Source: Flavobacterium aquariorum
Lineage (GTDB): Bacteria > Bacteroidota > Bacteroidia > Flavobacteriales > Flavobacteriaceae
Assembly (NCBI RefSeq): GCF_003254745.1
Contig: NZ_QKXH01000007.1
Location: 1 to 64,000, forward strand
Reading direction: 5' to 3'
DNA: 64,000 bases
In this document: positions 55,261 to 64,000 of the stretch, piece by piece
How positions within the stretch are numbered: position 1 is the first letter of the stretch
How the letters are laid out: each line of letters begins with the position of its first letter
Made by a program: the position numbers and the translations under genes
The notes under the pieces: generated by a model
Told to the model about the DNA's origin: nothing
The model's database searches: none
What the model saw: only the letters and a program-made list of their open reading frames with translations

Positions 55261-56574
55261 ATGAAAAGTATATTCCAAAATCATATCGATAAAGAAATTC
55301 CGTATTTGAAGCAAAAAAAACTACTACTTGCCGTAAGTGGAGGTTTGGACAGTATGGTTTTATTGCATTTATTTCAGGAATTGAGCTATGATATTGCTAT
55401 AGCCCATTGCAATTTTCAACTTCGGGGAGTAGAGAGTTTTGGAGATCAAAAATTTGTGCAAGACTATGCTGAGGCTAGTGGGATACCAATTTTTGTGACC
55501 CAATTTGATACTGAGGCTTTTGCCAAAGATTATAAATTATCAACTCAGGTTGCTGCCAGAGAACTACGATACAATTGGTTTTATGAGTTATTGGAAACCG
55601 AAAAATTTGATTACATATTGACAGCTCATCATGCCGATGACAATCTGGAAACCTTCCTCATTAATCTCACACGAGGAACAGGATTAGAAGGATTGACAGG
55701 GATTCCGGTGCAAAATGATAGAGTGATTCGACCTTTACTTTTTTTATCCCGCCAAGAAATTGAAAATTATGCCAAGGCAAATGATATTCAGTGGCGTGAA
55801 GATAGTAGTAATGCTTCGGATAAATATGTAAGGAACAAAATTCGGCATCATTTGATTCCTGTTTTGAAGGAGTTGAATCCTCATTTTATGAACTCATTTT
55901 TGAAAACCGAAGGCTATTTGCAAGAATCATTAGCAATGGTTGAAGATGCTGCGAGTATGGTTTTTCAGCAAGTGGCGATCGAAAAGGAAAATCAAATTCA
56001 TTTTGATTTAAACCAATTGTTGCAATTACCCAATTATCAATCGTATTTGTACCAATGGCTCAAAGATTATGGTTTTACTGCTTGGGAAGATATTTATGAT
56101 TTGGTTGACAGTCAATCTGGAAAACAGGTTTTTGCGACTGATTTTCGTTTATTGAAAGACAGAGATTCCCTGATTTTATCGCCAATTGATGATAGTGAGA
56201 AAGAAATAGAATTTTTGGTTAATGAAAATGAGACAGAAGTTAATATTCCCTTAAATATGACTTTTTGTAAAGCAGCAGACATTTCGGTTGCTACAAATAA
56301 AACTATATTTGTCGACGCTGATCAATTGGTTTTTCCATTGGTGATACGCAAGTGGAAAACAGGAGACATTTTCCTGCCTTTTGGGATGGATGGAAAGTCT
56401 AAAAAGGTGAGTAAACTTTTTAAGGATGAAAAATTATCATTGATAGAAAAAGAAAATACTTGGCTTTTGTGCTCAGATAATCAAATAGTTTGGGTAATTG
56501 GAATAAGAGCCGATCATCGATTTAGAACCTCAAATACGACCAAAAACATACTTAGAATTGAATTTGAGAATTAG
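55261..56574 (+). CDS. tilS: tRNA(Ile)-lysidine synthase
   Basis: 437 residues. The N-type ATP pyrophosphatase loop SGGLDS is at 26-31, followed by the tRNA-binding and C-terminal domains (KWKTGDIFLPFGMDGKSKKVSKLF near 363-386 is the conserved C-terminal segment). It modifies C34 of the CAU-anticodon tRNA to lysidine so that it reads AUA. Full-length, and probably transcribed with pabB. Confidence 0.95.
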   Translation: MKSIFQNHIDKEIPYLKQKKLLLAVSGGLDSMVLLHLFQELSYDIAIAHCNFQLRGVESFGDQKFVQDYAEASGIPIFVTQFDTEAFAKDYKLSTQVAARELRYNWFYELLETEKFDYILTAHHADDNLETFLINLTRGTGLEGLTGIPVQNDRVIRPLLFLSRQEIENYAKANDIQWREDSSNASDKYVRNKIRHHLIPVLKELNPHFMNSFLKTEGYLQESLAMVEDAASMVFQQVAIEKENQIHFDLNQLLQLPNYQSYLYQWLKDYGFTAWEDIYDLVDSQSGKQVFATDFRLLKDRDSLILSPIDDSEKEIEFLVNENETEVNIPLNMTFCKAADISVATNKTIFVDADQLVFPLVIRKWKTGDIFLPFGMDGKSKKVSKLFKDEKLSLIEKENTWLLCSDNQIVWVIGIRADHRFRTSNTTKNILRIEFEN

Positions 56575-56625
56575 AAAATAGAGTACAGAGTAAAGAAGAA
56601 AGAGTTCGAAAATAGAAAATAAAAA

Positions 56626-58647
56626 ATGAAAAAAATAATAGTTATATTTCTTTGTTTTTTGGCTTTTGCCAAAGGGAATGCTCAAGTTTTAGATCCTGTA
56701 AAATGGACTACTAAAATCGAAAAAAAAACGGATACCCAATATGTTTTGACTTTTACTGGTGTGATCGAGAAAGATTGGCATTTGTATTCACAATTCACAC
56801 CAGATGGTGGTCCACTGCCTTTGGAGATTATTTTTAAAGATCAAAAAGGGAATTTTGATTTGGTGGGAAAAGCTAAAGAAAGTAAAACGACTACTGCTTT
56901 TAATGATGTTTTTGGGGTAAATGAAACTTTTTTTCATGATAAAGCTCAAATTCAACAGGAAATAACAGTGATAAATCCAAAGATTACTTCAGTCCAAGCT
57001 GAATTGAATTATCAAGTTTGTAAAGAGGTTTGTATCAATCTGGAAAAGAAATTCACTTTTAAAATTCCAACTGCCGAATCAGTGGTTGCAGTGGCTACTC
57101 CGGTTGTTGCCGTGAAATTGGATACAGCCAAATCGGACACGGCAAATATATTTACGGTGGTAACAAAGGAAACCGCAGCACCAGTTGAAACGAAAGATAT
57201 CAATCAACCAAAGCCGACTTCGGAAAGAGGATTGTGGTCTATTTTTTTTATTGCATTTTTTTCCGGATTTGCGGCTTTGCTGACTCCTTGTGTGTTTCCA
57301 ATGATTCCGATGACGGTTAGTTTTTTTACTAAACAAAGTAAAAATAGAGCTGCAGGAATCAAAAATGCGATTATTTACGGGGTTTCGATTATTCTAATTT
57401 ATGTCTTACTAGGATTTTTGGTTACCTGGATTTTTGGTGCCGATGCACTGAATGCGTTGTCAACTAATGTTTGGTTCAATATCCTTTTCTTTATTTTATT
57501 AGTGGTTTTTGCAACTTCATTTCTAGGGGCTTTTGAAATTATGCTGCCTAATTCTTGGGCAAATAAAGTAGACAGCCAGGCTGATAGAGGGGGAATCATC
57601 GGTATATTGTTTATGGCATTGGCCTTAGCTATCGTTTCGTTCTCCTGCACAGGACCTATTGTAGGAACACTTTTGGTGGATGCAGCTTCCAAGGGAGGAA
57701 TTGCCCCGATAATCGGGATGTTCGGTTTTTCATTGGCTTTGGCTTTGCCTTTTATGCTTTTTGCAATGTTCCCAGGATGGTTGCATTCTTTACCAAAATC
57801 GGGAGGATGGTTGAATACCGTTAAAGTGGTATTAGGATTTTTGGAATTGGCTTTGGCGTTTAAATTTTTATCCAATGCTGATTTGGTTTTACAATTGCAT
57901 TTATTGGAAAGAGAAGTGTTCTTGGTAATTTGGATTGCTATTTTTGGAACTTTGGCCTTTTATTTATTTGGAAAAATTACGTTGCCACATGACAGTCCGA
58001 TATCACATATTTCGGTTGGAAGATTGTCTTTAGGTTTGTTAGTTTTGTCTTTTACAATTTATTTAATACCAGGACTTTGGGGTGCTCCACTTAAATTGAT
58101 AAGTGCATTTCCTCCACCAATGGAATATAGTGAAAGTCCATTGGGTGTAGGCAGTTCGAATGTTGGAAATGCTTCGGCGGTCGTTTTGCCGGAAGGAGCA
58201 AAATTAGGTCCAAACCAAATTGTTGTTTTTGATGATTATGATAAAGGTCTGGCTTATGCTAAAACGGTGAACAAACCCATAATGCTAGATTTTACAGGAC
58301 ATGCTTGCGTGAATTGCCGAAAAATGGAAAACAATGTCTGGTCGGATGCAAGTGTGCTTCCAATTCTTAAAAATGAAGTTGTAGTAATTTCATTGTATGT
58401 GGATGACAAAAGACCATTGCCAGAAAGCGAACAGTTTGTTTCCAAATCGACTGGATCTGAAATTGAAACGATAGGCGATAAATGGACAGATTTTATGATT
58501 TCCAAATACAATACTAATACACAGCCGTTGTATGTTTTAACCGATTTGCAAGGTAATAGTCTCAACGAAAAGCAACCAACGATAAGTTACGTGAGTGTTG
58601 AAGAATATGAAGCTTGGTTGAAAGCCGGTATTTCAAAGTTTAATTAG
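56626..58647 (+). CDS. dsbD: Thiol:disulfide interchange protein DsbD
   Basis: 673 residues, all three DsbD parts present. A signal peptide of about 19 residues precedes an N-terminal periplasmic domain (about 20-145, with a Cys pair near 127-131). An Ala/Thr-rich linker leads to eight membrane segments with Cys222 (TPCVFP) and Cys341 (FSCTGP). The C-terminal thioredoxin domain carries CVNC with Cys561 and Cys564. It carries electrons from cytoplasmic thioredoxin to periplasmic partners. It follows tilS by 51 bases, and a terminator lies downstream. Confidence 0.93.
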   Translation: MKKIIVIFLCFLAFAKGNAQVLDPVKWTTKIEKKTDTQYVLTFTGVIEKDWHLYSQFTPDGGPLPLEIIFKDQKGNFDLVGKAKESKTTTAFNDVFGVNETFFHDKAQIQQEITVINPKITSVQAELNYQVCKEVCINLEKKFTFKIPTAESVVAVATPVVAVKLDTAKSDTANIFTVVTKETAAPVETKDINQPKPTSERGLWSIFFIAFFSGFAALLTPCVFPMIPMTVSFFTKQSKNRAAGIKNAIIYGVSIILIYVLLGFLVTWIFGADALNALSTNVWFNILFFILLVVFATSFLGAFEIMLPNSWANKVDSQADRGGIIGILFMALALAIVSFSCTGPIVGTLLVDAASKGGIAPIIGMFGFSLALALPFMLFAMFPGWLHSLPKSGGWLNTVKVVLGFLELALAFKFLSNADLVLQLHLLEREVFLVIWIAIFGTLAFYLFGKITLPHDSPISHISVGRLSLGLLVLSFTIYLIPGLWGAPLKLISAFPPPMEYSESPLGVGSSNVGNASAVVLPEGAKLGPNQIVVFDDYDKGLAYAKTVNKPIMLDFTGHACVNCRKMENNVWSDASVLPILKNEVVVISLYVDDKRPLPESEQFVSKSTGSEIETIGDKWTDFMISKYNTNTQPLYVLTDLQGNSLNEKQPTISYVSVEEYEAWLKAGISKFN

Positions 58648-58726
58648 TTTTTTTTTCGTAGAGGCTAGGTCATTAAGTAACTAATTCACTGAGATTAATA
58701 AGGTAGAATGGTTAAAAAAATAAATT

Positions 58727-58762
58727 AAAAATCCCAATCTTTTTTTAAGATTGGGATTTTTT
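58727..58762 (+). terminator. Terminator after dsbD
   Basis: AAAAATCCCAATCT pairs with AGATTGGGATTTTT around a T-rich loop, followed by T-runs; usable in both directions. Confidence 0.88.
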
Positions 58763-58837
58763 GTTGATTGTCTTTTTTTGAAAAGTTCATATGCAGTCAA
58801 AAAGTATGTTGTTGAAAAAGTAATAATCTGATGAAAT

Positions 58838-58943
58838 GCTAAAGCCGCGTAAGGGATAGTAGCAAGCTACCGAAGTAGCGCGGATAGCCCGACCGCATGA
58901 GGAAAAGGGGCAGCTAAAGATAACGACAAGTAAGCCCCTTTTT
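58838..58943 (+). ncRNA. Structured intergenic element ending in a terminator-like hairpin
   Basis: A GC-rich island in AT-rich DNA. Stems: CCGCG at 58845-58849 with CGCGG at 58879-58883, and inside it GTAGC-AA-GCTAC. Then AAAAGGGGC (58903-58911) with GCCCCTTTT (58934-58942) and a T-run, enclosing a 22-base A-rich loop. Elements with GCGTAAGGGATAG and GCGGATAGCCCGACC occur in many flavobacterial intergenic regions; assignment to the Flavo-1 type RNA is a guess. It may be a small RNA or a 3' element. Confidence 0.5.
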
Positions 58944-58995
58944 ATTATGTGGTTAAGCCCAAATGAGTTTTAGTAAATTGATGAAGTTAATGTTT

Positions 58996-59664
58996 TTATT
59001 TTTCGAAAATCATGGTGTTTGCTGTTGCTCCAAGATCCAATAGGTGGCTAGTGATGTTTTTCACAAAATCAGTGGGGCCGCAGACATAAAAGTTTTGACT
59101 GAAGTCGGCAATGGTTTCAATTAGGAAATTGCGATCAATTCGTCTTTCTTGATACCCTATCACATTCTCCCGGGTGAAAATTTTTAAGAAATCTTTCTTC
59201 AACATTTTTTGTAATTCCTCAGCCATGATTACATCCTCCGTAGTTTTGTTGCTGTAAATTAGTTTGTTACCAAGTAGGTGTTGTTTTTTGTACAAATCAC
59301 GGAAAATGGAAATAAACGGAGTAATACCAGCGCCTCCTGCAATAAAAGTTCCTTTTCCTTTGTATTGTATGGCTCCGAAAACATCGTGAAGAATCAATTC
59401 GGCTCCCGCATTGATGCTGCCTAGTTTATTTGTTACTCCCTCGTGTTCCTTGTAGATTTTAATCATGAATTCAAGATAATTCTGTTCCCTTAAATTGGTG
59501 AAGGTAAAAGGGCGTAATTTGTCTGACCATTCAGGAAGGTTTATGGAAACGTCGGTAGCTTGACCCGGAATAAAATCGTATCCGGCGGGTTTTTCAATCA
59601 CAAAGCATTTTACGTCATGGGTAATGTAAAAAGCTTTTAATATTTTAACAATATGAGTATCCAT
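58996..59664 (-). CDS. Flavodoxin/ferredoxin reductase-type FAD oxidoreductase
   Basis: 222 residues, cytoplasmic. An FAD-binding domain at about 5-100 contains KLRPFTFTN (the RxxS/T-type flavin motif) and the NAD(P) domain from about 105 contains TFIAGGAGITPFISI. The end is CGPTDFVKNI. There is no iron-sulfur domain, as in bacterial flavin or flavodoxin reductases. The partner is unknown. It follows the slipin gene by five bases in one transcript. Confidence 0.85.
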   Translation of the reverse strand: MDTHIVKILKAFYITHDVKCFVIEKPAGYDFIPGQATDVSINLPEWSDKLRPFTFTNLREQNYLEFMIKIYKEHEGVTNKLGSINAGAELILHDVFGAIQYKGKGTFIAGGAGITPFISIFRDLYKKQHLLGNKLIYSNKTTEDVIMAEELQKMLKKDFLKIFTRENVIGYQERRIDRNFLIETIADFSQNFYVCGPTDFVKNITSHLLDLGATANTMIFEK

Positions 59665-59669
59665 ATAGT

Positions 59670-60443
59670 TTAAGATTTATCTAATTTGCTTTCATTAGCA
59701 AGTTTTGTTAAACTTTTTGCGGCATTTGTGAAGTCTGATGGCATAAGGATTACGGTAGTGGTATTGTTGTCAATACCTATTTCAGCCAGCATTTGCATGC
59801 GTCTTAATTCTAAGGCAATTGGACTTTCTTCCATTTTTTTTGCACCTTGCGTTAGCTTTATGGATGCTTCAAGCTCCGCTTCAGCTTTTACAATTCTGGC
59901 TCTTTTTTCTCTTATGGCTTCTGCTTCTCGTGCCATGGCTCTTTGCATTGCTTCCGGAATTTCGACGTCTTTCATTTCGACCATTTCTATTTTTATTCCC
60001 CATGGTTCTGTTGCCGAGTCTACAATTTTTTGAAGTGTACCATTAATTTGTTCTCTTTCTCGTAATACTTCGTCAAGGGAATGTTGTCCGATAATATTTC
60101 GTAATGCAGTAACCGAGAATTGGTAAACAGCCTTATTGTAGTCCGCTACTTTGATAATTGCATTTTCAGGGCTCGTTATTTTGAACCACAGCACCGCATT
60201 TACTTTAATCGTTACACTGTCTTTTGTAATGGTTTCCTGCTGTTCAAGATCGACAGTTTTTGTTCGAATGTCCACCCGTTGTTGCCTTTCAATGAAAGGG
60301 ATAATCCAATAGATTCCCGGGCCCATTATGTTTTTGAAACGGCCAAGTCTAAATACCACCGCTCGTTGATATTCTTGTGCAATCCGAATACCTCCTATAA
60401 AGAACATAACTAGTATGGTTATGATAATTTGTAAAGATGTCAT
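59670..60443 (-). CDS. Slipin (SPFH/Band 7 membrane protein)
   Basis: 257 residues. One N-terminal membrane segment (about 5-22) is followed by the SPFH domain, which starts EYQRAVVFRLGRF and includes GPGIYWIIPFIERQQRVDIRT. The C-terminal part is helical (QRAMAREAEAIREKRAR). These proteins form membrane microdomain cages. The usual NfeD partner is absent; here the partner in the transcript is a flavin reductase, with a methyltransferase 69 bases upstream. Confidence 0.9.
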   Translation of the reverse strand: MTSLQIIITILVMFFIGGIRIAQEYQRAVVFRLGRFKNIMGPGIYWIIPFIERQQRVDIRTKTVDLEQQETITKDSVTIKVNAVLWFKITSPENAIIKVADYNKAVYQFSVTALRNIIGQHSLDEVLREREQINGTLQKIVDSATEPWGIKIEMVEMKDVEIPEAMQRAMAREAEAIREKRARIVKAEAELEASIKLTQGAKKMEESPIALELRRMQMLAEIGIDNNTTTVILMPSDFTNAAKSLTKLANESKLDKS

Positions 60444-60512
60444 GTTTGCTTTTTTAAGCGTTTTTTTGTTTGTGATTTGTTGTTTTAAGTGTTGTTAATT
60501 TGAAATCTGTCG

Positions 60513-61358
60513 TCATTTCTCCCCATAGATTATAAGTGCACTAGAATCAATAATAACATTGTTGTCAGGGTATTTTTGATTCACCAATGAATAGACTTCT
60601 TCTTTTATTTTTTGTCTCATGACATTGTCTGCTTTGCTAAGAGCGGCTACAACAGGAGCTGCAACATCATTCATTAGGCTCCAATAAACATCTGTTGTTT
60701 TACAATTTAATTTTCCTGCAACTTCATTTTCTTTAATGTTTTTAAGACCTGCTTGTGAAAATAAATCTGACATGAATCCGCTTTTGGAACAACGAAACAT
60801 TCCGGGAGCGCCTGGTGGAGGGGGTGGTATCTCTATGTTCTTGCTTATTGTTTCCATGGTGGCGGTTATCCAGAAATTTTTTTCAGGAATGTTCCAAACG
60901 GCAGTTGCAATTTTGCCTCCGGGTTTAAGGACTCTAGTCATTTCTTTTATGGCTAATAGCATGTCAGGGAAAAACATAAATCCAAAGCGGCAACTGATGG
61001 CATCGAAAGTATTGTCTGCAAAGGGCAGTTCGCTAACGTCACACACTATGGTTTCAAAATTTTTGACCCCTCTTTTTTTTGCATTTTCTTGGGCTATTTC
61101 AAGCATTCCTTCTGCTAAGTCAGTTGCGATTACTTTTCCCCCGTTTAAATGAGATGCAATGGTCAGACCTGGTTCTCCTGTGCCTGCGGCAACATCCAAA
61201 ACGAGAGCATCGTTTTTTAGATTGAGTAACCTTATGATTTCATCCCCCATTGGTTTTAGGAAATCCATTGTGAGTTCATCCCATTTTTTCCAACCAGGAG
61301 AAAACCTGTTCCAGGTTTCTTTTTGTTGGTTCCTAATTTGTTCAATTTCTAGTTCCAT
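60513..61358 (-). CDS. Class I SAM-dependent methyltransferase (UbiE-like)
   Basis: 281 residues. The SAM motif I DVAAGTGEPG is at about 55-64, followed by ATDLAEGMLEIA and the motif SCRFGFMFFPD. The alpha-helical N-terminus (NQQKETWNRFSPGWKKWDE) matches UbiE/COQ5-type methyltransferases. It is larger than MenG and lies outside a quinone cluster, so the substrate is unknown. Confidence 0.85.
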   Translation of the reverse strand: MELEIEQIRNQQKETWNRFSPGWKKWDELTMDFLKPMGDEIIRLLNLKNDALVLDVAAGTGEPGLTIASHLNGGKVIATDLAEGMLEIAQENAKKRGVKNFETIVCDVSELPFADNTFDAISCRFGFMFFPDMLLAIKEMTRVLKPGGKIATAVWNIPEKNFWITATMETISKNIEIPPPPPGAPGMFRCSKSGFMSDLFSQAGLKNIKENEVAGKLNCKTTDVYWSLMNDVAAPVVAALSKADNVMRQKIKEEVYSLVNQKYPDNNVIIDSSALIIYGEK

Positions 61359-61541
61359 AATAGTATAATTTATTTGATCTTAATTATATTCTGGATGACA
61401 CGACTTTGTAGGGGAAAAAATGGCGATTTGTGGGGTGTTTATTATTGTAAAATAAGCCTATAAATTTAAGAATATAATGTGTCTGCTTGTGTTAAAGTCA
61501 TCATATATTTTACATTAGAAGGAAAGAGTAGTTTATGTATG

Positions 61542-61579
61542 AAAAAAAACACTCTAAAATAAATTCTAGAGTGTTTTTT
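61542..61579 (-). terminator. Terminator of the first amt gene
   Basis: An AACACTCTAAAAT/ATTCTAGAGTGTT stem with one mismatch has T-runs in the minus-strand direction. The same stem sequence is found after the second amt gene. Confidence 0.8.
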
Positions 61580-61600
61580 GAAGTATTGGGAAATTGAGTT

Positions 61601-62926
61601 TTATAAGAATTCTCCGTGTTGTGAAATATCTAATCCAAGTTCTTCTCTTTCTTCAGTAACTCTTAGTGGAGTTATTTTATTTACAATGAAGAACAAGAAA
61701 TAAGAGACACTGAAAGCAAATATAGAAACAAGAACCAATGCTTTCAATTGAATTAAGAATAAAGTAGGATCACCAAAAATCAAACCTTGGTTATCACCAA
61801 CAATTGGGTTTATTGCTTTTGATGCAAAAACGCCAGTTAAAAGCATACCTACCATACCGCCAACACCGTGACAGGCAAATACATCCAAGGCATCGTCGAT
61901 TTTTCCTTTAGGGAATTTACTCACAACAAGGTTACTTACAATACTGGCGATAATACCAATTGCCATAGCATGAGGAATGCTTACGAATCCTGCAGCAGGA
62001 GTAATGGCAACCAATCCCACCACGGCACCGATAGAAGCTCCCATTGCTGAAAGTTTGTGTCCCATAATTTTGTCAAGGAATACCCATCCCATTGCGGCAG
62101 CGGCAGCGGCTACTGTTGTGGTTCCTAGAGCTTGGGCAGCAAGACTACCTGCGCCTACAGCAGATCCTGCGTTGAAACCAAACCAACCGAACCATAATAA
62201 ACCAGTTCCTAATAATACATAAGTGATACGAGCTGGGTTTGTTTTTTGTACTTTTCTTTTTCCTAAGAACATTGCACCTGCAAGAGCAGCCCAACCAGCA
62301 CTCATGTGTACTACTGTTCCTCCAGCAAAATCCAATACTCCCCATCCAAAGAATAATCCATCAGGATGCCAAGTCATATGACATAATGGAGCATATACAA
62401 ATAATATGAACAATACCATAAATAATAGATAAGCCCAAAAACGTACTCTTTCTGCAAAAGCTCCAGTGATTAACGCAGGAGTAATGATAGCAAATTTTGC
62501 TTGAAATAAGGCAAACAAAATAAAAGGGATTGTAGGAGCTAATTCCCAGGCGGTGTTAGCACTTACTCCACTAAAAAACAGGTTTGAGGTTGGATCACCA
62601 ATAAAACCTCCAATTGAAGGACCAAAACAAAGTCCAAAGCCAATTACAACCCATAATATGGTAACTATAACCATAGCCATATAGCTTTGTAGCATAGTAC
62701 TAATAACATTCTTTTTACCTACCATTCCACCATAAAAGAATCCAAGTCCTGGCGTCATTAATAATACTAGGGCTGTGGCTACAATCATCCAAGCCGTGTC
62801 TCCAGTGTCTAATTTTAATTCAACAACGTGTGCTCCAAGTTTGGATGATTCATTCAGTAAATGAATTGAAAAAATGGATAGTACCAGAATGGTGATTAGT
62901 ATCACACTTAAAATAATTTTTCGCAT
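61601..62926 (-). CDS. amt: Ammonium transporter, Amt family
   Basis: 441 residues. An N-terminal hydrophobic segment that may be a signal sequence comes first, then 11 membrane helices. Family blocks are visible: DTAWMIVATALVLLMTPGLGFFYGG at the start (the Trp/Phe gate region), DFAGGTVVHMSAGWAALAG with the first conserved His, and DVFACHGVGGMVG with the second. It conducts ammonium or ammonia across the inner membrane. A second amt gene follows upstream in the same direction, and no GlnK gene is seen in the window. Confidence 0.95.
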   Translation of the reverse strand: MRKIILSVILITILVLSIFSIHLLNESSKLGAHVVELKLDTGDTAWMIVATALVLLMTPGLGFFYGGMVGKKNVISTMLQSYMAMVIVTILWVVIGFGLCFGPSIGGFIGDPTSNLFFSGVSANTAWELAPTIPFILFALFQAKFAIITPALITGAFAERVRFWAYLLFMVLFILFVYAPLCHMTWHPDGLFFGWGVLDFAGGTVVHMSAGWAALAGAMFLGKRKVQKTNPARITYVLLGTGLLWFGWFGFNAGSAVGAGSLAAQALGTTTVAAAAAAMGWVFLDKIMGHKLSAMGASIGAVVGLVAITPAAGFVSIPHAMAIGIIASIVSNLVVSKFPKGKIDDALDVFACHGVGGMVGMLLTGVFASKAINPIVGDNQGLIFGDPTLFLIQLKALVLVSIFAFSVSYFLFFIVNKITPLRVTEEREELGLDISQHGEFL

Positions 62927-62970
62927 AGTTTTCGGTTTTTAATTTTTTATAAAAGTATTAAATGATTTTA

Positions 62971-63047
62971 TACCCTCCAAAAAATAAGGGTAAACAAGAG
63001 TCTTTTTATGGATATTGTATTTCATACCCCTATATTTTGATGGGTAT
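62971..63047 (-). promoter_or_regulatory. Two similar palindromes upstream of amt
   Basis: TACCCT-N10-AGGGTA at 62971-62992 and ATACCC-N12-GGGTAT at 63024-63047 are centred 54 bases apart, upstream of the amt start at 62926. They look like binding sites of one dimeric regulator, perhaps a nitrogen-responsive one. The regulator is unknown. Confidence 0.4.
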
Positions 63048-63473
63048 TTAATTTTTGAAGTCAAAAAATAGAATGTGTTAATGGAATTTTAAGTTTTTTT
63101 TAAGGTTTGATCTTGAATTAACTGATTATTCATCAAATTATAGCCCATTTTGGTAATTAAGCGAACTTTTTGTTAATGATAACTTAAAATTGTTTTCTCT
63201 GCGATGAGTTTTAGCAGGGATTTATATTTAATTTTTTACGTCGGTTTGGGTGGAGGTAAATGGTGTTTTGAATACTTTTTTGTTTTTATCATTGTAGTCA
63301 AATTTGTTAAATTTATTAAAAATATGTTTAATATTTACAAATTATATTATGATTTATTTGTACTGCTTGAATTTACTCATTTTTTTGTTAAGGCTTTACT
63401 CTTAAAAAAGAGTGACCATTGTTCGGGAGTGATCTGCTTGATATAATGAATTTACTGATGGCTGAAATGGCGC

Positions 63474-63508
63474 AAAAAAAAAACACTCTAATTTCTTAGA
63501 GTGTTTTG
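63474..63508 (-). terminator. Terminator of the second amt gene
   Basis: A perfect stem AACACTCTAA/TTAGAGTGTT with a short loop sits beside an A-run that becomes a T-run on the minus strand. It shares its AACACTCTA stem with the first amt terminator. Confidence 0.85.
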
Positions 63509-63530
63509 GTTTTATAGTTGAAGATAGAAA

Positions 63531-64000
63531 TTATAAATATTCTCCGTGTTGTGTGATGTCGAGTCCAAGTTGTTCTTTTTCTTCAGAAACTCTTAGAGGT
63601 GTGATTTTATTAACGATATAAAAAAGAAAGTAGGACATTATGAAAGCGAAAATAGAAACTCCAACAAGTGCAATTATTTGATGAGTGAATAATTTGGTTT
63701 CGCCAAAAGCAAGTCCTTGATTAATTACTGCAGGGTTGATATCTGTAGAAGCAAAAACTCCAGTTAATACCATTCCGACCATTCCGCCAACACCGTGACA
63801 TGCAAATACATCTAAAGCGTCATCGATTTTAAATTTATGAAATTTACTAACAGTAATATTGCTGATTATACTTCCAATAATTCCCATAGTGATTGCATGT
63901 GGCATGCTTACAAATCCTGCTGCTGGTGTGATAGTTACCAGTCCAACTACTGCACCAATACAAGCGCCCATTGCGGAAAGTTTGTGTCCCATAATTTTAT
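63531..64000 (-). CDS. Ammonium transporter, Amt family (partial, C-terminal)
   Basis: The frame runs into the right edge of the window: the codons before the ATG at 63992 continue to match the first amt protein (K-I-M), so the gene is longer than shown. The visible 155 or so residues cover the last four to five membrane segments with DVFACHGVGGMVG and the same cytoplasmic tail ending LDITQHGEYL. A tandem paralogue of the first amt. Confidence 0.95.
   Translation of the reverse strand, partial: KIMGHKLSAMGACIGAVVGLVTITPAAGFVSMPHAITMGIIGSIISNITVSKFHKFKIDDALDVFACHGVGGMVGMVLTGVFASTDINPAVINQGLAFGETKLFTHQIIALVGVSIFAFIMSYFLFYIVNKITPLRVSEEKEQLGLDITQHGEYL

Larger units (their letters stand above)
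58648..58995. other. Intergenic region with terminator and structured element
   Basis: About 350 bases between convergent genes. It contains the dsbD terminator (58727-58762) and a folded GC-rich element (58838-58943). No open frame of note. Confidence 0.6.
62927..63530. other. Intergenic region between two amt genes
   Basis: 604 bases with two palindromic sites (62971-63047) upstream of the first amt and the terminator of the second (63474-63508). The 80-codon frame at 63204 is low-complexity and not convincing. Confidence 0.55.

Noticed and set aside
63204..63446. 80-codon frame between the amt genes
   Set aside because: Phe/Val/Lys-rich composition expected from AT-rich non-coding DNA; no start signals or family.

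Overview
The window looks like a chromosomal segment of a Flavobacterium-like member of the Bacteroidota. The DNA is AT-rich. Several genes have the flavobacterial -7 promoter box (TAnnTTTG) a short distance upstream. Two large secreted proteins end in type IX secretion system (T9SS) type A sorting domains, one of them carries SprB-type repeats, and GH20, GH3 and GH57 enzymes are present. No rRNA, tRNA, CRISPR array or intact transposase was seen.

Region 1 (1-11144): the end of an unidentified gene and a secreted GH20 hexosaminidase come first, followed by a decayed stretch. A compact plus-strand cassette then runs from 3306 to 9049: alpha/beta hydrolase, phosphoribosyltransferase, erythromycin esterase-like protein, PIG-L deacetylase, GT4 glycosyltransferase and an (alpha/alpha)6 glycosidase-like protein. 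It faces a convergent Hsp20 gene. The whole block lies between two direct copies of one gene: a degenerate, internally deleted copy at about 1970-2232 and an intact one at 10515-11144 (four-helix-bundle membrane sensor).

Region 2 (11170-18658): a DUF6642-like protein and a small AraC regulator with a metal-binding-like N-terminus are followed by a minus-strand redox group (AhpC-type peroxiredoxin, thioredoxin, small partner protein). Next is a minus-strand murein set: GH10-like peptidoglycan glycosidase, AmpG-like permease and NagZ-like GH3 enzyme.

Region 3 (18659-43280): a minus-strand operon of about 24 kb that I consider the most notable system here. In transcription order it encodes a 1602-residue beta-rich exported protein, a 692-residue fibronectin-III protein, two tandem paralogues of about 430 residues, a 1617-residue SprB-repeat protein with a T9SS sorting domain, and an 817-residue beta-barrel protein with a helical tail. 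The seventh gene encodes a 1969-residue protein with, in order, a TANFOR-like N-terminus, Fn3 domains, a zincin motif, a hydrophobic pretoxin segment, a TNT-like NAD glycohydrolase domain and a C-terminal deaminase-like domain. Six bases downstream starts a SUKH-like candidate immunity gene, then a frameshifted relic and another small orphan gene. I read this as a surface-delivered polymorphic toxin with two warheads, its apparatus and an immunity array. A cluster of short hairpin repeats closes the region.

Region 4 (43281-64000): mostly housekeeping and metabolism: an APC amino-acid permease, a secreted GH57 amylase-like enzyme with near-identical tandem CBM26-like modules, dihydrolipoyl dehydrogenase, two DoxX-like membrane proteins, a DUF4349 lipoprotein, PabB, TilS, DsbD, a structured intergenic element, a flavin reductase, slipin, a methyltransferase and two tandem ammonium transporters, the second cut by the window edge.
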